From: Mytilisepta virgata
Taxonomy: Eukaryota; Mollusca; Bivalvia; Mytilida; Mytilidae
NCBI GenBank assembly: GCA_028015205.1
Contig: CM051519.1
Coordinates: 46,914,979-46,978,978, forward strand
Reading direction: 5' to 3'
Length of the DNA: 64,000 bases
Shown: piece after piece, positions 34,746 to 47,945 of the stretch
Layout: the number at the start of each line of letters is the position of its first letter
Numbering within the stretch: position 1 is the stretch's first letter
Program-made: the position numbers and the translations under genes
Notes under the pieces: generated by a model
Seen by the model: the letters and a program-made list of their open reading frames with translations, nothing else
What the model was told of the DNA's origin: nothing
The model's database searches: none

Positions 34746-37019
34746 ACAATAATCCATACCTGTAATTCTACGACATGCATTAACAGAAAAATGAATAACG
34801 ACATTGACAAAAACGAAGTAAGGAAAATTAAAAAATAATAATTAAATAGTATTAATTACGTTTTAAATCAATAATCAGTAAACATGCATATCAATCCAAA
34901 GAAACTAAATGGGAGGTCTTGTTCTTTGAAAGCAAATGCATGTTAATACATAAAAAGAGAAAATATAAAAGCATGTTACCTTGTCTGTCGCCGATTTACA
35001 AGTGAAACAAATTAATTGTGTAAATGGCTTTCAAAGAAGATATATCATGTATACATAACCCATATCTATTCGTCAGAACTGACAAATGAAAGCATTTTTG
35101 TCCTAACATGGTGTTATTTTTAACCCCTTCAAATGGCAAATAAGACAGTTACAAATGTAAAAATATAAATAATATCATAAATGTACAAGGTTATTGTTGT
35201 AATTTCTAAACATCATTATAATACAAGTCTTATTAACAATGATACATGCATGTTTGTTAAAATGGATGATGGGGCACGTAACGGGATATCTGGATAACAG
35301 GAAATCTATGCTTTATTGGAAATACATCTTTCTGCTATTCCAAAAATAGCACGTTATTCCAGGCAAATGCAGATTCTGTAATTTGACTTGGATCTGACCT
35401 AAAAGTATTGCATAGATATTGTAAGACTTTGACGAAAAAGGCCATTTTTGTTAATTTTTGTGTGTGTGTGTGTGATAGTGGGTGCAGGCTCCAGATACTC
35501 CATCTTCCTGCATCCCTCCCTTGATTCAATCCTGTTCAAATTTGAAGAATTAAGGTTGGCAACAAACATAATTCTAATATAATTATTAAATATAAATGAA
35601 ACATTTTTCAATACAATATGAAGCTGAAATATTTCAGTCATATCTCAAATGCAAATGTCGAAACCGAGTAGACTGTTTAACGTCTTTGTGTGGACAAATT
35701 TAACTTTTAATTATTATTGATGTTTCTCAATTTTGATCAAAAATGTGAATTAAAATAATACTTTTCATCAGGTCCAAAAGTTAAGCACAAAGCCAAACAG
35801 GCCTAAATAAAGTATCAAAATCCGGGTATGGTGAACTTTAATTCAGGGATTAAAAAGAATTCTTTTTACAGAATTCAAAATATAATCACTTGAAAATTAA
35901 AAAAAAATAAGTTTCACGTCCGAAGAAATTAACACTGAAGGATAACACTCGGGGACGTACAGCTCACTGAACAGGCCTCAACACAGACGCTCAAATCCAA
36001 GTAATGACAACTCAAGACATGATATTCCAGGTTACCTCGACCCCAAGGGTTAAATTAAACCACAGGTCAAACCGAGTAAATTTCTTTCTAATTTGGTTAA
36101 AGTTAACCTTGGGTTAAATAAGTCCCGGAAAAAAAAGGTTTCTGAAGGTATCGTTACAAGATTTGGACAGGATGTACATAATTGAAGTGTCAGGACCAGA
36201 GATGGCCACGTGATTCTTTCAAAGTCCCGGATGTTCTATACAACATAGCGGCAAACTTAGAAAACGCTATATATACCTAGGGATGCCGTATACAAACAAC
36301 GAAGTGTGCTTCAAATTTACAAAGATATATAAAGAATTTGTACATAATGCCTGCTATGAACTTTTGAATAAAGCTATTTTTGGTCAGAAAGAATTAAATT
36401 TAAGGTCGGGGTTTATCATTGTCCCGATACAGTAAAAACAGAAAGTCTACATAAATTTATGATTGAAAATTAAACCTCAGAATTATTTTAAGATATAAAG
36501 ATAATTTTTGATGAAAAAAACACCCCATCTTTCTGTCAGGTTGTAGACAAATTCTAAATTACTGCTAGATATACTTAATCCAGCTACTGAAAATAAAGTA
36601 TCCATTTCCTCTCAGCAACCTCAGGTGAAATGATAGAACATATAATAACCCGGAGGCATCTGATGTAATTAATATAATAGATTATATAATTTTACCTTGA
36701 AACTTGTAGTTTTGTCAATAAAAATTGTAAAATTATGTGTAATTATGATTCAAACACATGTATTAGTCATCATGCAATTATCAAAATAAATAATAGACAA
36801 TGGAGTTTAAGATCCCTTATAATTATGTAACAGTACACTTGAATCACAGATCTCGAGTGGGGTGGAGTTGCAGAGCAAAGAAGCATGACTCGATTGAATG
36901 ACAAATAAAAACAATAAGAGCATTACGTTGTAAAAATCTTGCTATTGATTCTGTTTTACAAGATTCGAACGGTTTTGTGAATTATAACGTTGAGTTTTGG
37001 AATTAAACAGATATCCAGG
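34746..37019. other. Intergenic with one retroelement scrap
   Basis: Apart from the RT-related fragment at 35335-35530, only AT-rich sequence is seen. Confidence 0.45.
35335..35530 (-). pseudogene. Short fragment of the same retroelement
   Basis: The minus-strand reading KVLQYLCNTFRSDPSQIT matches KVFQCLSKTFRSKPSQIT just upstream of the RT remnant (about 33985-33905), both preceded by a GGCC-TTTTTCGTCAAAG-type stretch. It is a truncated paralogous copy with no coding capacity. Confidence 0.6.
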
Positions 37020-37420
37020 GTTTCATCAGGGATACGTTGATGTCATCACTTAGGAAATTGTACGGTCATCACAGACTGATTGGCCGTTACAGTGTTCCAA
37101 TATCGAAGATGATGTTGGACCTGTTCCCACATTTCATGTACCTCCACCGCTTTCCGACTGCCTCCGGATTGACTTTGTCAAACTTCACGACGGGTGTCGA
37201 ATACGGAGCAGGAACTGCTTACCATTTCGGAACACCTGAGTTCACTCCTCGGTTTTATAGGAGTTCGTGTTGTTCATTGTTGTTTTAGTTTTTAGTGTTT
37301 ATTTGTTGTGTTTGTGGTTGTTCATTTGTATTTCCGGGTTTGTCTGCTTAATGGATTGCGTCTTTTTGGTTTGCTTCTTAGGTATATTTGTTCTCTATAT
37401 CAAACCGCATGAATTTACCA
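37020..37420 (+). pseudogene. 3' end of a Penelope-like element, plus strand
   Basis: LRKLYGHHRLIGRYSV (from about 37048) corresponds to LRKFYGRHHDLIERGV of the 33.2 kb remnant and is followed by the shared tail (GCAGGAACTGCTTACC at about 37208). Only the C-terminal end is present, as expected from 5' truncation during reverse transcription. It is opposite in orientation to the 33 kb copy. Confidence 0.65.
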
Positions 37421-40281
37421 TATACCATATCTTTAGATTAAATTTCACTGACACTTACCATATACAATTTTTTATGGAGGATGAAGATAATCTTACTGAC
37501 GCATACTACATATTAATTTAATGTAAAAATCTAAATATCAAAATTTGTCATAACATATAAAGGCCACCTTTAATGTTGCTCTTTTTCTGAATGTATCTTA
37601 AATTTTTGAAAAGCCAATCGATATTCAAGTATTTACCCATAATTGAAAGATATGCTTGTAATTTTCGAGTACTGTAGGGTGGATTTTAAAAATCTGAGGC
37701 AAAAAGCATGCTTTTGTCGAAGGTTGTGAAAATTTCAGGAAAAAAGATTTACGACTCATCAGTTGTGCTAATTTGGTTTATTTGGGTTTTTCGCCATTTT
37801 CCGCATCGGAAATGAATATAGACCTAAAGTGTCGACAAGGATTTGTTGCTGGAGGAATCTGGAGAACCGCCGAACTCTTAAGATCTAATGGAATACAGCT
37901 TGCCACGAGCTGATTCAAACTCTTTATTTACTATATAAAATACAAACAAGGTGCTTGTCTGTTTAGAGGGAACATTGTCACAAGTGTACGATCCAAGTAT
38001 ATATCAGCCTTATATACCTTAGGAAATCTAGTCGGACGTATATAGTTCTAACTTATACCTAAATGTAACAATTGGAAAACGACCAGTTCCATGAACAGAA
38101 ATTTGGAACAGAGGGCGAAACCAGTTTATGCCACTAAAGAAGTCATATCAGTATTTATAAATATAGACATTTATCCAAAAAATAACAGACATTTGTACAA
38201 CAGTGTAGAAATATGTTTGACAATAGTTGACAAACGATGACAGCAACTTTACAATGGAGTCTAAAAAATTCAAACACAGACACTCGGACATAGATCATGA
38301 CCTTGCATGGGATTGTTCTATCACTAAAGTTTATCACAGTAACTATCTATCAATAAATGGTCGATTTGGCTTACATTGTCTTTTTATATATAACATTATA
38401 CTATAGTAAAGTATACTATAATATGCAAAAAATACAGGTTAAGCCATGGCTTATGATATACTATAATATACAAAAAAGACAGTATAAGCCATTTTCGACC
38501 TTTTTTGATAGAAATTTAAGTGATTACTATCACTGATTATTGTTTTGGTTTCAAATAATTAGTTTAGATTATATTTCCTCTTTGATTTTTCCTTTTTTCA
38601 ACAAAAAAAAATGGAGCCTTGCCTCTCCATAAAAATAAAAATGCCATATACAGGATGTTTTCTAACTTCTTTTTGCTTCGCATCACGGTGCGGAGCTATT
38701 AGTTTCAGTAGACTTACGCGCCATCTTGAAATAATTACTGATCGCTGATTGGTTACTTTATGATGCGGCTGAGATACAGCAACAGCCATTGGTTTAAATG
38801 AGATTAAGAATTACAGACTTTACTCGTTCAGGATAAGTCATCAAAAGCCGGAAAATTAACTATGTGTATATCAATTCCGATCAACTGTCATTACATGTTT
38901 TTGTAATATTCATATATTCTGAAATTCATTATTGAAATCAATTATTAATACGTGTATATTTGCTTTGTTAATCTGCAATACACACAGTTTGTTTTGCTTA
39001 ATCGTATAATCCTATGTTTAAAACAAAAATGCATGATCTCTGCTTTATAACTTCTGCCAATCTTGGCACACCTCCAGAGTCGTGTCTGTTGTATTCGTGC
39101 GGAAAATTTTACTGGTCAACAGAAAGCTTTAAGATATACTGGGTTTGCAGATATACAAAAATTGATATTGCAAGTCTACGACACATTTCATATCAATCAA
39201 TATCTAAGAGTGCCACAATTCCAATACTAAATCAACAACCACATGCTCACATATTACCATAAATTAAGATACAGCGAAGCAGTCCACAGCTTTTTAGAAA
39301 GCTAAAACTTGTGGAAATTTTAGTTTCAACGAACAAATATCATACTGGTGGGGAAACGTATCAAAACCTGTTTATAATTTATTTATCTCGGTGAATGGAA
39401 ATGTCGGAATGCAGGTCACAAACCTATTCGATGTAATTTATATAGAAAAGTTTATTGTAACAATCCAGAATATTTGTGACGATATTCCATCTACTATAAT
39501 TATAGCCTATATGAATGAAAGAGAATGAGAGAGAATCAGTCAGAAACAGTTTCCGAACTTACCCATATTTCTTTTGATCATTCCTAGGTGTGCTCTGGAT
39601 TTAAGTTCACTCACTGGTCTGGTTAAGTCCAAATGGCTGAGTACTGGAAGAGGCAGTCATCTCTAATACAATAAACATCATATTTGATTTTCTCATTCAT
39701 GTTTTCTTTGTTTATAAGGTTTTCTGCCTTTTTGAATCTCTGTTTCACAGATATTTTCTCCGAGAATGAATACATTGTTTTGGTATCTACAAGGAAGATA
39801 TCAAATAAAAACACTTAAACAAAATTCTTACATATCCAAAATTGTTAAGAAAATTTAAGGGAGCAACCATTTCAATTTGGGAGTAGTACATAAATAATTC
39901 GAACCCTAGAATTTTGCCACAACATCCATAGGCTTAGCATGGATTTGTTTTTACGCGTTTGATGAGGCAAAATGTTTTTGTCCCAATTCTACTACTATTT
40001 TAGTTCAAGCAGTATTAAAGTCGTGGATTTCTTTCCCAATACATTGACTTGTGGTCTAGTTTACTTTACCATGTTTACGTCTTTTTTGCTTCTTTCCTCG
40101 GTTTCTGTCGGTTGTGATTAGCATTTATGCATATAGTCGTTGACCCGTTTACCCTTACCGCGACACTGAATTAACAAATGCATACAAAAGGTCAGTTACC
40201 TTTGAAAAACTCAGTTACTCATGAACTTTTCTATGGTTATTTTTTATGTTCTCTAGTATGCGTTCGGTCTCAGTAAAAAAG
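37421..40281. other. Intergenic, nothing coding recognised
   Basis: A two-copy 45-bp repeat (TATACTATAATATGC at 38412 and TATACTATAATATAC at 38457) is the only structure noted. The rest is AT-rich. Confidence 0.45.
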
Positions 40282-40670
40282 TTAAGGATGTTCGCTGGTA
40301 ATGTTTTTGAATTTTTGTCAGATGTTCAGAATCATCTGGTTTTATCTATTTGAATGCCATAAATTATTTTTCCGGCTAACACCCATAAATCTTTTGCATG
40401 CAGAATAATAAGCCATTTGTAAAAATCTTATAAAATCCTTGTTATTATTTAATGATTTTTGAGAAATAAAACTTGTCAATTTAATGATAAAGCTATGTAA
40501 AATCAAGAGAGGATATTTTTCCCGCCAAATTTGCAATGGCTTATATCTCGAAAACAAGCACACGGACCTAAAATTGTTTTCGCTCTTTTAGTTCCTTTAT
40601 TAATCCACTATCAATATTTACCAGAGTTGAAAATGTTGTTATTTTGAAACTGAGCTGCGAACATCCTTAA
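40282..40670. mobile_element. 389-bp MITE with TTAA ends
   Basis: TTAAGGATGTTCGC opens at 40282 and GCGAACATCCTTAA closes at 40670, an exact inverted match of 14 bases. TTAA at both extremities would fit a piggyBac-type TTAA target duplication, although the TIR does not start CCC. No coding capacity. Confidence 0.75.
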
Positions 40671-41079
40671 AATATTAATTTTTCGTTTTGAAAAACGTAA
40701 GAAAGAAAATACAATTATGCATGAGATTTGGATTGTGCTCTTTTGCTTAGGTATTCTGTTGAATACTCCGTCTTAGGAAACATTGTTTTATATTGGGTCT
40801 AATACTGAAATATTCAATGTAGTTTTTCTGTGATTTATTGCATTTTTCGGCTACATTATGTTTTTTTTAATATCGGAACATAATTTATATATGAATTTAT
40901 ATCAATATGAACCCCAGTTTAAGGTTGTACAGATTGGTCTCATCGGCTTCATCATTAATGATCATTAAAAGGAACTGATATAAGGCTGAACATGGTAATT
41001 GGAATGGCGTTTTGTAAATACGATTTGATTTGAAAATAGCTAAAAATTATTCATCAAATATTATAATAGTAGAACTTAT

Positions 41080-42030
41080 AGTCCAGTCAATCTAGCATAA
41101 ATTTGACCCTAACCTTAAAGTAATTGCAAAAGAAAATTTGTAAGTTTTAATCTTTAGTATTATACCCCAAATATACACAGAAAAAAGTCCAACAAAATCT
41201 AACTTGAGGAAGACTAAAAAATCACGATTTTAAAATTTCTATGGAGATTTGCATTGAAAATGGGAGGTAACTCTGCAAAAAAGGCAGAAATATCAATAAA
41301 AATTGATACAAAATTATAACTTTACCGCTTCTATTCAGCGGAATGTATTGATTCTTGATATTTTATCCCTCTTTAGAGTATAACGAACAACTCTAAAGGT
41401 GTGTTCATATCTTTTATCAAGCTAAAACCTAGATTTCGTAATTCATTAGTTGACCATTTATTAAATTTTTCAACATGTCAAGGTAAAGAATCTCAAATTT
41501 AATAAAAATGATTAAGCATATATTCTTCTTTTTGTGGTTTAAAGTTCCTTTAAACAAGGTAGATGCTGAACAAATATAATTTACAGATATAAACAATACC
41601 AAATTTTCACATTATTTTTTCAAAATGGTCACAAAGCCTCAAATTTGCAATTTCTTTAATGAAAAATGTGCAAAAAAAATTTAAAAATACCCGTAACACT
41701 TCGGTTTTGTACATTTCATGAGCAGAAGATTATAAAATATAGTCAAATACGAACTTATAACCCCATCAAAGTATCATACTTTACATGAATTTTAAGAAAA
41801 TCAACCAAAAACTGACAAAAAAAGACTCGTGTTTGCGGAGTTATCTCCCCTTTCCAATGTTAATTTCCATAGGAAATTAAAAATGCTGATTTTGAGTTTT
41901 CCTCAAGTTAGATTTTATGGGACTTTTTTCTGTGCATATTTGGGGCTTAATGCTATAGATTAGAACTAAAACATTTTCTGTTGCAATTAGTTTGAGGTTA
42001 AAACTTAGTTTGACTGGACCATTACCAAAA
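41080..42030. mobile_element. 0.95 kb foldback element with about 200-bp arms
   Basis: The left arm (about 41080-41285) and right arm (about 41825-42030) are inverted copies, from TCCAGTCAA at the outer edges through AGAAAAAAGTCC and AAATCTAACTTGAGGAA to GGGAGGTAACTC / GAGTTATCTCCCC. The arms are roughly 75-80% identical by eye. The 540-bp centre has no gene. Non-autonomous, moderately old. Confidence 0.8.
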
Positions 42031-43757
42031 CGCGTACTTCAAATCCTGCGAACACCACATTTCCAAATGAACGAAATTCATACGGTTGTTCCTATAAGAG
42101 AAAAAAACTATTAGGAATGACCAATCTTTGATACCATTTTGATGCCATTTGTATACATATTTCAAAAATTCATATATCATCAGGAGTGCTCAAGATAAAA
42201 ACCGAAAGCCGAAAGAGCAACCGAAAATTCTGACAGCAGATTAAAATACAAATTACCAAAAACGTGAAAGCCAGTTACGATATAAAGATAGAGCTATGTC
42301 CTTATATAATTTCTTACTTCCAAAAAATTTTAAAATTTCTAACAGTAGTTATTTTATTTTATTTTATTTTCTCTTTAGTTTATTAAGTATCTAATATATT
42401 TCACTGCTATCGAGTGCAATGTATTTTTATAAATATCTTTTTATATTTAACTTTATTATTAATCTTACAAGTTGTAGTACTTTGACAATTATATATCAAC
42501 ACATGTGATTATAATCATACAAGTTAATTTACTAATTTAACAAAGGTAGGTGACAAACAGTTCAAGTCCAAATCAAAGAGTCTCTTGTCCTCAGTCCTTG
42601 AACACAGAAATCACAAGACAAATTTTATCAACAGTATGATTTCCTCTTCAAATATAAAATGAATGAAAAATAGTCATAGTCACCATGAAGATATAGGAAA
42701 ATCATTTGCAAGCAATGGTTTACATGGTTTTTGTATAATAATTATCAAATTTGATAACAAGAACGTTTTCAACATTGCGACAAGTCCCGTCGTTAGGAAT
42801 GGATCCAAATACGTCATAAATAGTTATCTAACCTGTCTTCTGAAGTAAACCTCGTTTAAACTTAAACCTATTAAGAATGCAAACAACAGTTTCGTATAAA
42901 ATTCCAGTGGGTTTCCCCTAAATATATTATGTCATATTTATGAAATTCCCTCTATTTATAAGTTCTAGATATTGATTTCTATTTGTTTTTTGGTTTCATT
43001 ATTTAAATAGAGTCTTGGCTTTATTTTAAGTTTAAAAAAATGCATGAAATGTAAAAAGAGACTACTCTGAAAACATCCAAAAATAGGATAGGTGAAAACA
43101 CAACATTTTTATACCACTTCATGCAGGAATTTTAAAAGGCGGCGAATGTACCCTGAAACTACATGTGCTGAAACCAGTTGAATGTGTACTTTGGAAAACA
43201 CATATACTCGGTTCTCTAAATTACGCAGGAATCCTTGCTAGGATGCTCTGAGGTTGGTCTGTTTTTGAAATATTTGAAGGGGGGGGGCTATTTTTTGCCA
43301 GTTATCTTTCTGTAAAGGTAAGAATTTGGAAAGGATTTCCTTAAAAAAATTACATAGAGTGAAAGCTTGAAGAAATATGTTTTATTTGATATATGGTTGT
43401 CTATGGGTATATGATACAGCCATTTGTCCAATCTTTTGAGTATGTTCCTTCAATTTATGACGTCATGAAAAGTACTAAGAAAAACTGTTGTGTGCACTCT
43501 TAAGTTCAAACAAGATTAAACATTAAAATTTTAAATTAAACATCATGAAAAAAATATAAAAATGTAATCCTTGTTTAGGTAAACTCAGTTTAAAATTTTA
43601 TCGTTTAAGCTAATTAAATAAGTTTAAATTTAAACTATGATTACGGCAATCAAATACATGTAACCGGCTCCGAATAGCAATATAACGTCATGATAGAGTA
43701 TACGACTCATTTCCAAGGAGGAAACCGCAGATTAAAAGAGCGACAAGTTCATTTTAT
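42031..43757. other. Intergenic, nothing recognised
   Basis: AT-rich DNA, with a G8 run at about 43280. No supported gene or element. Confidence 0.45.
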
Positions 43758-44018
43758 GCCACACCAAATTGATTATTAATTCTTTGGATTTCACCGCTCC
43801 GATTTTCGGACTTTGTAAATTTTAAGAATTTTTTTAAAAATAATTTTGCAAAAAAATGCTGAAAACTCACCCCAAATTCTTCATTGTGCAAGAAATTAAA
43901 TAAAGTATATGCCTGCTCCTAAAATTTGTCGAAATAAGGGATTTTTCTCATATATGCAATATTTTTAGTTTAAAAAATGTGCCATAAAAATGCGAACTAA
44001 AAATTATTTTGGTGTGGC
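43758..44018. mobile_element. 261-bp MITE-like foldback
   Basis: GCCACACCAAATTGATTATT at the left and its inverted counterpart ending GGTGTGGC at 44018 form imperfect arms of about 28 bases. The interior is AT-rich and non-coding. Confidence 0.65.
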
Positions 44019-44671
44019 CTTAAGGAAGAAATGAGACAATTTGAACGAAATATGGGAGGTAAATTGTCTTATGAATAAGAATTATATCTAGTGGAATTAT
44101 TACAAAAACAGCTAGCCATACATGAAGATGAAAACACAGGCGGGAAAAGCTCCGCTATTAAAATCCAAGCTTTGTGTGAAATTCATAACGTGTTTAACCA
44201 TTTGGCCAGGACGTTGTAAATGAGAACGACATTGTGTACAGGGTCTTTGATAAGCACTTTATATTCGCAAATTAACGGGGAAAAGTCACTGATTTCAACC
44301 ATATATAAACGCATAAAATGCAATATCCTAATAAATTTACCTTAACTTTGAAATTTAAATTGATTATTACTTTGGTGTTTATCCCTATACTGGTCTGTGA
44401 CAGAATAGAATTTTCAGGAATTATTTTTAATATAACTGAGGTATACGTCTTCGAAAATTTAAAATGAAAAATATCACGTGTTCCAATCTTTTATTAAAAT
44501 CTAAGTGAAAAGTTGTCTTAAATATAGAAACTGATTTCATCGGGAATTATATTTTTGTTTTCAATATAAGATAACTAGCATGACTAGTGCAGTAGAGTGC
44601 AGACAAAATAATTATACAAAACTAATGTACCCCTCTCACGACTCATGATCATTTGTAGTTCAATTATAGAG

Positions 44672-44761
44672 CCGGAAGAGACGTCACCGGAAATGACGGC
44701 ACAGGAAATGATATTACCGGAAATGACTTTAAAGGAAGTTAAGTCACCGGAAAAGACGTAA
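44672..44761 (+). promoter_or_regulatory. 15-bp minisatellite of ETS/CRE-like sites
   Basis: Six units start at exactly 15-bp steps (44672, 44687, 44702, 44717, 44732, 44747), with consensus CCGGAAATGACGTCA. Each unit carries a GGAA ETS core and several a GACGTCA-like CRE half. Two more sites follow (44783, ACCGGAAGT near 44827) together with TTTTCGCGCC (E2F-like, about 44809). This is promoter-like, but no downstream gene is recognised. The same array is also open in one frame as a P-E-M-T-x pentapeptide repeat ending in TAA at 44759-44761, so a coding remnant is the alternative. Confidence 0.5.
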
Positions 44762-45293
44762 CATGCTCTTGTCCATGCTCAACCGGAAATGATGAATTCT
44801 CAAGGTAATTTTCGCGCCATTTTATAACCGGAAGTATCAAATGAGCGCCAATTCGGGATTCGTCGTAGACCTCGATCTATTGTTCTCGGGTTTTATCCAT
44901 TCTTCATCGTTGTTCTTTCTCTTGCAAAATTTTCGAAAAAGTGGAGAGAAGGTTCGGCCAATTATTTAATCTGTTTTAATTAATTTTCTTAAGGCACTTT
45001 CATTGGACTGTATCAGGATAACCCTTTGAGACTCGGACCTATTGCTGGAGGGTAAAGTAACGAAAACGTGCGCATGATCGAAAATCCGTTTTCTGGGTTG
45101 TATTATTTCCCCTTTTCCCCACAGGTGCTTGAGGACAGGACCCTTAGCATAAATAAGTGTCGTATTGACAAAAAAAAAACAACAATATTGCCAGCAAAAA
45201 ATCGATCTTATTGTGTTTAAATTGGATTAAATTAGTGAAGGTTGTAAATATTCTTGAAGGATTATCATCAGTAGACAACGAGAAGTCGTTGTT

Positions 45294-45670
45294 TTAACCG
45301 GTAAGTGTTATTTTATAACATTTTAAAACACTTTTCCCTGACTTATGCCCCAATTCCGTTGACCCTGTTACCGAAAGGTCAATTGATGCGGCTGGAGTTT
45401 GTGCCTTTAGGATTGGCTTATTTCGTAGCCTTTGACTTGGCTTCTCTTGATCTTCGCTGTTCAGGTCTATACTCGCTTTTATTTTCTGCTGGTGCTGCTG
45501 CTCTGGGTGAAGGAAATGCTGCTGCTGACTTGGGTCAAGGAAATGCTGGTGCCGCTTGGAGTGGTCGATTGTCATTAGTCAAAGATTTGGTCTGTGAGAG
45601 AGCGCCCTTACATCATTTTGAAAGGTCACTCTACATTTGTCCAGGCTTGTGGCCGGCCATCATGAGATAA
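45294..45670. other. Overlapping open frames on both strands, not assigned
   Basis: A minus frame (45575-45294, 93 aa, rich in Q and H) and a plus frame (45305-45670, 121 aa, rich in A and G) overlap on a short GCTGCTG-type repeat (GGTGAAGGAAATGCTGCTG, GGTCAAGGAAATGCTGGTG). The minus composition looks more protein-like, but a stop directly precedes its ATG and no homology is recognised. Both may be by-products of the repeat. Confidence 0.2.
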
Positions 45671-46384
45671 GCTGCATTAATCCTCCCCAGTTTTTCTTTT
45701 TTTTTCATTTTTTTCATTTTTTTCTTTTTTCTTTTTTTTTCTTTTTTTCCTCCATTCTCGGATTATACAGAGTCATTGCTGTCTTCAGTTGTTGGTGGGT
45801 CGTAGTTACTCAGTACACGGTTAAGCAGATAATTTCGTGTTTAGACGGCGTATTCCCATGATTCTTTTAAATCGTAGTCCTCTTCTTCTCTCAATGGTTT
45901 AATCGTTGTCCTATTGATGTACAGGGTCTTTATTCGTGTTTGCTACGTGATTCTCTAGGAATTGTTGGAATAAACGTCTGTCAAAATGTTCTTATGGAGA
46001 TCGCTTTCTTTTGCAGAGCTAACTTTTTTTATGAAGTCTCTGTTGAGTTTTCTCCAATCGTTGTAAATCCTTGTACACCATTGCAATTTTCAAATTTTTG
46101 TAGACGTCCGAAACGTTCTTTTCCAATCAGGAAACAGTCTTCAGACGACGTAAACATTAAACAAAACTTCAAATTATATTTTCGTTAAAAGCTTTTCATT
46201 GGTTGATTGGATTTTGACGTCATATTGATGAAGATTGCTTTTGTCTGTTTCATTAGCAGCACCTAGTTCATTCCGACTTTGCCAGCTGTTTGCTACTCAG
46301 CACTGCTCAAGATGCTGTTGTTCGCTGCTTAACACTGATGTTTACTACTTATCATTGCTCAAGAAACTGCTCTTCGCTGCTTTA
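45671..46384. other. Polypyrimidine tract, then CTGCTC-rich sequence
   Basis: A T/C-only run lies at about 45693-45752. At 46300-46380 words such as CACTGCTCAAGATGCTG recur. Related GAGCAG-rich sequence occurs inverted at 48110-48190. Confidence 0.5.
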
Positions 46385-47945
46385 TAGGGTTAGGATAAAA
46401 ATTAGAAGATTGTGGTTATGGTTAGGTTAGGGTAAGGGTTAGGGTTAGGGTTAGGGTTGGTGTCAGGGTTAGGGTAAAGTGAGGGTAACGATTATGATTA
46501 GGGTTAGGGATATAGTTAGGCTTTGGGGTAGATTAGGGTAAGGGTTAGGATTAAGACTACTGTTAGGGTTAGGATTAGGGGTAGGGTTATGGTTAGGGTT
46601 AGTGTTAGGGTTAAAGGTCATGGTTACGGTTAGGGTTAGTGTTAGGGTTAAGGGTTAGGGTCAGGATTACGGTTAGGGTTAGGGTTATATTAGAGCTAGG
46701 AAGTTAAGGTTAGACTCCACTAATTATATTAGTTTCAGAGAAATGCACCCCCGGAATTTTATTAATTATTAGAGTTGGTAAAGTTTGACTACATGATAGA
46801 TAAATAATAAATGTCTTAACCTCAAAATTGTAATATTGACTGAAAGAGGATAGATTGTAGTTTAAAAAAATACGAAAACATTAACTGATTTTGCTTCTGA
46901 GTAAAGGGGGGTATTAAACTGGGACTTGTGAATTGACATGTGGTGTGTAAAACTTTGACAGTGATAATCGGCACCTGCACTGGTAAGTTAAATTGCGAAA
47001 AAATAGCCGGAAAAGTAAACGTTTTTTTTTACATATGTAATGGAATTTTATGCAGAATCTGAAAAATTAAGTCTCAATTGGATTGAAATGCTGCATCAGA
47101 CCTCAATTTGAAGCCGAAGTGGAGTGAAATTTAACATTTTTAAAGCTTTTTTATGAAAAATTTTGAAATGTTGCTATGCCAACTAGGTTTCTATGGATAT
47201 TTTTTATTTGTTTTATCATGATTGAAACAATGCAAACATAATGGCCTTCCAGAATATATATATATATATGGGTATTATTTACTCTGAATATGGCACAACA
47301 CCATGACATTTGTTAGTTCACTTCACATAGATAATGGTTCTATTAATTTATGGAGTCTAACCTAGGGTTTGGTTAGGGTAAGGGGTAGATTAGGGTAATA
47401 ATTAGGGTTTGGGATAGAGACACAGTTAGGGTTGGAGTTATGGTAAGGAGGTTATGGTTAAGGTTAGGTTATGGCTAGGGTTAGGGTTAGTTTTACCGTT
47501 AGGTTAGGATTATGATTAGAGTTAAGGTTAGGGTTATAGTAAGGGGTTAGGGTTAGGGTTAGGATTATGTTAGGGTAAGGGTTAGAAGGTTAGGGTTAGG
47601 GTTAGGGTTAGAGTTAGGGTTAGGTTTAGGGTAAGGGTAAGGGAAAGGGTTGGGTTAGGGTTAGGGTTGGGTTAGGGTTAAGGATATGTTTAGGGTTAGG
47701 GTTGGGTTAGGGTTAAGGATAGGTTTAGGGTTGGGTTAGTGTTAGAGTAAGGGTTAGGGTTAGGGGTATGTTAGGGTAAGGATAAGGGGGCGGGTTGGGA
47801 AAGGATAGGTTTAGGGTTAGGGTTAAGGTAGCGTTAGGGTAAGGTTAAGGGTTAGGGTAAGAGTTATGGTAAGTTTAGGATTAGGAGGTTAGGGATAGTA
47901 GGTTAGGTTAGGGTTAGGTTAGGTTAAGGATAGGGTTAGGGTTAT
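46385..47945 (+). repeat. Telomere-like array, TTAGGG sense (left arm)
   Basis: Degenerate TTAGGG with TTAGG and GGTTA variants fills 46385-46700 and 47363-47945. The middle (46708-47362) is a TIR element. The array is interstitial because ordinary sequence lies on both sides. It is too diverged to be an active telomere. Confidence 0.9.
46708..47362. mobile_element. 655-bp TIR element inside the telomere-like array
   Basis: GGTTAGACTCCA (46708-46719) and TGGAGTCTAACC (47351-47362) are perfect 12-base terminal inverted repeats and similarity extends further inward. Part of it (about 46975-47330) has an inverted, diverged copy at about 50090-50435 on the other arm of the locus. Confidence 0.7.

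Noticed and set aside
38598..38789. A 63-residue minus-strand protein
   Set aside because: No domain, splice or promoter support. It looks like a stretch of slightly GC-richer repeat DNA.
45305..45670. A 121-residue alanine/glycine-rich protein on the plus strand
   Set aside because: It overlaps an equally open minus frame on a short GCTGCTG-type repeat, shows no recognisable domain, and has no splice or promoter support of its own.
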